The position numbers were made by a program, and so were the translations under genes. Positions 59,979 through 64,000 of a stretch of DNA of 64,000 nucleotides are shown one piece after another. A model generated the notes under the pieces. The model ran no database searches. It saw only the letters and a list, made by a program, of their open reading frames with translations, and was not told the DNA's origin. How positions within the stretch are numbered: the stretch's first letter is position 1; the number at the start of each line of letters is the position of its first letter. Source of the DNA: Poecilobothrus nobilitatus (taxonomy: Eukaryota > Arthropoda > Insecta > Diptera > Dolichopodidae); NCBI GenBank assembly GCA_947095535.1, contig OX352772.1, forward strand, positions 212,761,620 to 212,825,619. Direction: 5' to 3'.

Positions 59979-62705
59979 CAGGGCTTTGGAGCGGCATAAT
60001 TTTTTGGTTGCTCCGCTCTAGCACCGCTCCAACTTTTAATTGATGCTCCGGCTCCGCTCATTGCTCTGCTCATTGCTCCGCTCCTAGCTCCACTGCAATT
60101 ATCGCATTAATAAATTTTATAGTATACAAAGAAAAAAAAAAATAAAAACATAAATTTATTTTATTAGTGTAAATACACTTTTATTGATTTAACATAAATC
60201 ATTGATTTGATTTAACATAAAAAAACCATTGATTTAACATAAAAAATTATGAATTATGAAAAATTTATATATATTGGACTTTTACTCATATTTATATTCA
60301 GAATTTATTCTGTAAAAAAGTATTGCAGAAATTAAATCATCTTTCATAGACTGCCTATTATCAGTTAGAATTAGCTTTAGTGCTGAAAATAATCGCTCAA
60401 CACTTACTTGAGTTGTTGGCATACTCGAAGCGATCCGACAAGCGGCTTGTATGCTTTTCGGATAAAGATTAATTGCTTCAAAAACTGAATGCACTTTCAG
60501 TCTACCAATGTGTTCAATTGCATCACAATCTTCTTGAAATTTTTTTTTGAATAGTGCTTCATTATAATTGTCATGTATTCCAGAAACAAGCTGCCTTTTT
60601 TCTTGCAAATCCAATTCTTTTTCGAATTCGTCATCTTCCGAAAAATCAGAAATATCTTCAATGATAACTTGAGTTGGTAAAGATGAATGTGAGTTGTTTG
60701 ATGAAAAATTGGGACTGGATATAAAAGCTTGAACACCTTGCGCCTGTTGTGATTCCAATATCACAAATCTAGTGGCTATATCGAGGAGTCCGTTTTTTGA
60801 CTTTTCCAATTCAGCTGCAGTAAGAAGGATACGATAACGTGGATCAACATAAACTCCAGCAAGAAAATGAAAGTTTTCAAAAAGCTTTTCTTGCCGTTTT
60901 TTCATAGATTTTAAAATTGATTGCGCAATCTGTGCACCATCTTCTCGCAAACATTTACAAAGTTTATGCCATTCAACATCGCAAAAGTTAAACCCCATCG
61001 CGTCACAGTATCTAAAGATTGGGTTAAACCATGTAACTCAAGTAGAATACTTCTTATATTTGGAGTACGTAGTTTGACAACAACTTTTCTAACCTTTGCC
61101 AAAAATTTCTGGGCATGTTCTTGTTTTAAACCATCCCAGATTGATAGCTGAAGAGTGTGAATTCCGCACCTCATTAATTGGATCTTTGAATCACATTCAT
61201 GCAGCCAAGATGGTAGAATAAGGCTCGGGTCGTCAACCCATTGTGCAGTAGCATTTGCATTCACTTCATTAGATTCTTTACTTGTGTCTATCATATCTAG
61301 CATACTTGCTTCACTAGTTGAAAGTGTTACGTTATCTGTAAAATTTGTTACCGCACATGTCATATTTGCGGCATTATCCACGCAGATGCTCAACACTTGC
61401 TTTTCACTTATACAAGCATTTTCCAGAACAGCTTTAACTTGGCATTTTACGTATGAAGAAGTATGATGTCCTTCCGTGTCAACTACACCCAATGTTTTTA
61501 TAACAGCTTTATTATTTTATTCATCGAAGTAGTGAACATTGATAGCAAGAAAATTTCTGTTTCCACGGGTGGCCGCATCCATTTTCAAATAGCATAACTT
61601 ATTCTTCAATTTATTCTTCAGATCTAGACGCATATTCTCAGATGTGCTCAAAACCAGGTGGCGTACTGCATCATGTCCTGTAAAAACTCCAACCTGTCGA
61701 CCAATTTCACCTGCAATTTTTTGAAATCCTCTTTCCTTTAGTCTAAAAGTAGTAAGTGGTGTTGAACTCAAACAAACCATTTCCATAATTCCTTCACGAA
61801 AAGTATTGGCATCCATAGTAATTGTAATTTTCGAGCTTTTAAAATATGTATTAAGTTTTGTTTGCTCTATTTTTGTTTTTTATTTGATGAGGCGCTTAAA
61901 GAATCTAAAATGGATGATGTTCTTTTAGTTGAGTTACCTTTAAGTAATTCATCTTCCTGATCTTTCTTTTTGACAAAATTAGCGTATATTTCTGGATGAG
62001 CACGCTTTATATGTCTCCATAAATTAAAATTTTTCACAACTTTTGATGCAGCAGTATTGTAGCTGCATTGTTTTAGTTCACCATTTACCGTGTTTTTAAT
62101 ATTGCACGCTGCGGATTTCTTTTTGATTTTGCTGAAACTTTGATCAGTACAATCTTCCAATATAAACGTGAATACATCATTCAGATCACTTTCCTTCAAT
62201 CGGCTATCAATAATTTGCGGAAAAGGTTGATTTAATTTTTTAAATGATGCCATTATAATTTTGGGGTACCCTTAATAAAATAATTAAAAAATATATATCT
62301 GTTATTATTATATTATTATGTAAAATTCTTCCAATTAACCACCAACAATATACCACGGTTTTTTTTTATAACTCTAGTGATCGAAATATTCTAGTTAACT
62401 AATTTTTTTTTTAACATAATTAAAATGTTATCCTTATCCTTACCAACAAAACTATAAATTTCATAGCCAACTGCGATTTTCATATGAAATATTTGAAAGT
62501 TATTTGAAAATTTTTTTTCCAAACAAACAACAATAATAACTAACGTAGCCAACTACAATTTATACATTTTATGAACTTTTTATTTTACGTTTTTTTTTTA
62601 ATAATTTTCAATATTTGTTGTGCTCCAGCTCCGTTCACACTCCAACCCAAAAACCGTAGCTCCGCTGCTCCGAGCTCCAACTCAGAGCTCCACTCCAAAG
62701 CCCTG
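59979..62705 (-). mobile_element. hAT transposon, copy 2 (2727 bp), in integrase
   Basis: Termini CAGGGCTTTGGAGCGG (left) and CAGGGCTTTGGAGTGG (right complement) are flanked by a perfect 8-bp duplication GTTTAAAC at 59971-59978 and 62706-62713. Subterminal regions carry many GCTCCG or GCTCCA motifs. It keeps the middle of the transposase that copy 1 lost but lacks a different piece. The host integrase continues across the duplication. Confidence 0.95.
60282..62253 (-). pseudogene. hAT transposase, copy 2 (different deletion, frameshifts)
   Basis: Frames: 62253-61867 (BED finger), 61816-61517 (MDANTFREGIMEM to YLKMDAATRGNRNFLAINVH), 61492-60911 (MGVVDTEGHHTSSYVKCQVK, LSICVDNAANMTCAVTNF with a catalytic-domain Asp, CGIHTLQLSIWDG) and 60998-60282 (to ERLFSALKLILTDNRQSM and FYRINSEYKYE, the C-terminal dimerisation end). 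Near 60975 the text jumps from RWGLTFAML to EWHKLCKC, missing some 65 codons present in copy 1. A shift sits in the A-run near 61875 and a stop near 61515. Confidence 0.9.
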
Positions 62706-63280
62706 GTTTAAACTGTTAAAAACCTTTTTCTCTATCTGTTATGATTTTCTTTAGTCGTCCAAATGAGGCAATGTATTGCATTAACGCATTTTTCAAATCA
62801 TTCCAATTTTTAGATTTTAATGAAATGATTTGAGCACGCTTGGAAAATATGAACAATTTCTAAAGCTCTACTTGGCGTTTCACTTGTTTTAAATGGTAAT
62901 TTTAGAGGATGTCTATCGTATTTAGCTGTATTACAAATGTGACAGTTATTTAAGTCTTAATTTCCATTTTGAGTTTAGGAAAATAGATTTTATCTTTTAG
63001 ATTCAAGTAGATCGTTAATACCTCTATGATTTGTTTTGTTTGTTGTTCTAATATTCCTTGTTGAAGATCATTTCGGTTTGCGATGTTTTCGAGCACGAAA
63101 GAACATTTATTGATTTTTAATAGTTTATTTTTTGAAAAATGTTTCCCATACGTATTTTGAAAGAGGCTATAAATTTTAATATTATCTATCATGATTGCAA
63201 TTATACCCTTACATGGAACATGATTTTTCAAAATGTCTACAAAATAATGTTCATTTGGATTTAGATGAGTGAACATTTTT

Positions 63281-64000
63281 CTAACTCTGCCATGATATTT
63301 TTCTACTTTTAAAATTTTCCGATGATGTAATTTTAACAGTAATTTTTGTTTTGTAAAAGTTTAGAAGTTCAGTTATCGGTATATAGTCACTGTTGTCTTC
63401 ATCAGCTGAATGAATAGTTGCATATGTCGAGCGTATTTCGTCAACTTCCATTTCATTTATATTGATTTCAGCTCTATATAATGCGTCAGCAACTTTATTA
63501 TCTCTACCCGTTAAATATTCAATATTAAAATTGAACTCTTCTAATTTTATCTTCCATCTCTGTAATTTTGAATTGGACCCTTTCAAATTATGGAGCCATT
63601 GTAGAGGCTTGTGGTCGGTTCTAATTGTGAAATAATGGCCCATGCCCTATTGGGAAATTTAGCCCATGGAATAAGAGTGGAAATATTTTGTCACCCAAAC
63701 TATCGCAAGTAATTCTTTCTCAATGGTCGAGTAGTTCGTCTCATGTTCATTGAGAGTGCGTGAAGCATAACAGACAGGGTGTCTTGAAAAAGTACTGCTC
63801 CTATAGCGTAACCACTAGCATCTGTGGTAAGACAAATTTTTTTTGAAAAATCAGGATTCTTCAATATTGGGTCAGTTGTTATTAAAAGTTTTAATTTGTT
63901 AAAGGCTTCTATGTATTCTGCATTATTTGTATTAATACGTTTATTTTTTTTTAAACAGGCTGTCATAGGTTTTGCAATTTTTGCAAAATCTCTTATAAAT
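63281..64000 (-). pseudogene. RNase H of the third LTR element
   Basis: Frame 63966-63700 reads [20 protein letters not shown] then [18 protein letters not shown], the first RNase H Asp. Frame 63643-63281 reads YFTIRTDHKPLQWLHNLKG and LEEFNFNIEYLTGRDNKVAD, the later RNase H blocks with the D-H and final Asp. A shift lies near 63690. It follows RT, which is outside the window, in the usual gypsy order. Confidence 0.85.

Larger units (their letters stand above)
59560..63276 (-). pseudogene. Integrase of the third LTR element, split by a hAT transposon
   Basis: The right part (63276-62720) contains the zinc-finger region with LNLKDKIYFPKLKMEIK and, in a second frame, CHICNTAKYDRHPLKLPFKT, the CxxC and linker of gypsy integrases; the preceding His pair is not visible. 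LMQYIASFGRLKKIITDREK holds the second catalytic Asp just before the insertion. After the transposon, SSNADIERFHNTLNEHLRIL (59951-59890) holds the Glu. The C-terminal region ends near 59690. The first catalytic Asp is not clearly identifiable. Confidence 0.8.
57488..64000 (-). mobile_element. Third Gypsy-like LTR element (env to RNase H), running off the right edge
   Basis: Minus-strand order: RNase H at the right edge (63966-63281), integrase (63276-59560, split by a hAT transposon), env (59290-57595), then a purine tract (about 57664-57674, AAGGAAGGAGG) followed by TGTTACATTG, perhaps the start of a 3' LTR that is broken by DINE copy B7. RT, protease, gag and the 5' LTR lie outside the window. 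All genes have stops or shifts. Confidence 0.8.

Overview
This window is AT-rich eukaryotic DNA made almost wholly of transposable elements, most of them broken and many nested inside one another. I see no intact host gene, no rRNA gene, no functional tRNA gene, no CRISPR array and no operon. The best guess for the source is a higher fly (Diptera, Schizophora). The grounds are eleven copies of the mini-me/DINE-type core (a GAGTCGATT-like block followed by TCCGTCC repeats), three Gypsy/errantivirus-like LTR elements with env genes, and many Jockey/CR1-like LINEs. The species cannot be named from the sequence alone.

Layout. 1-3002: 5' part of a minus-strand LINE (A) with ORF1 and endonuclease. 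3003-4065: a 3' LINE tail, a repeat unit with a long (ATT)n tract, and a tRNA-like pseudogene. 5939-10250: two more decayed minus-strand LINEs. 10260-16970: one LINE (C) split by two Helentron-like DINE elements, one of which carries its own MITE. 17109-22773: a LINE scrap and DINE-like elements with internal tandem arrays, including a head-to-head foldback composite. 23040-34605: LINE E, split by a 9.3 kb errantivirus-like provirus (24230-33490) with a 4-bp target duplication. One LTR of that provirus is split by about 2 kb of later DNA. 34640-35725: a scrap of gypsy pol. 36772-42420: a second LTR element that keeps gag and env but has lost pol, with a hAT transposon in gag. 43096-53590: LINE scraps and six type II DINE pieces inside a roughly 3.2 kb segmental duplication. 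55181-57487: an endonuclease scrap and another DINE element. 57488-64000: a third gypsy-like element (env, integrase, RNase H; running off the right edge) with a second hAT copy in integrase.

How the parts relate. The clean nesting gives relative ages. LINEs C and E are oldest. The provirus and DINE elements entered them later. The MITE at 15293-15858 entered a DINE copy, and the two hAT copies entered LTR elements. The hAT copies have perfect 8-bp target duplications and lesions at different places, so each lacks a part of the transposase that the other keeps. The most unusual signals are: two unrelated-looking DINE families sharing a terminal hairpin plus subterminal inverted repeat layout; a LINE 3' tail whose hairpin stems keep pairing while their bases change among three copies; and a foldback DINE composite with inverted ends of about 88 bp.
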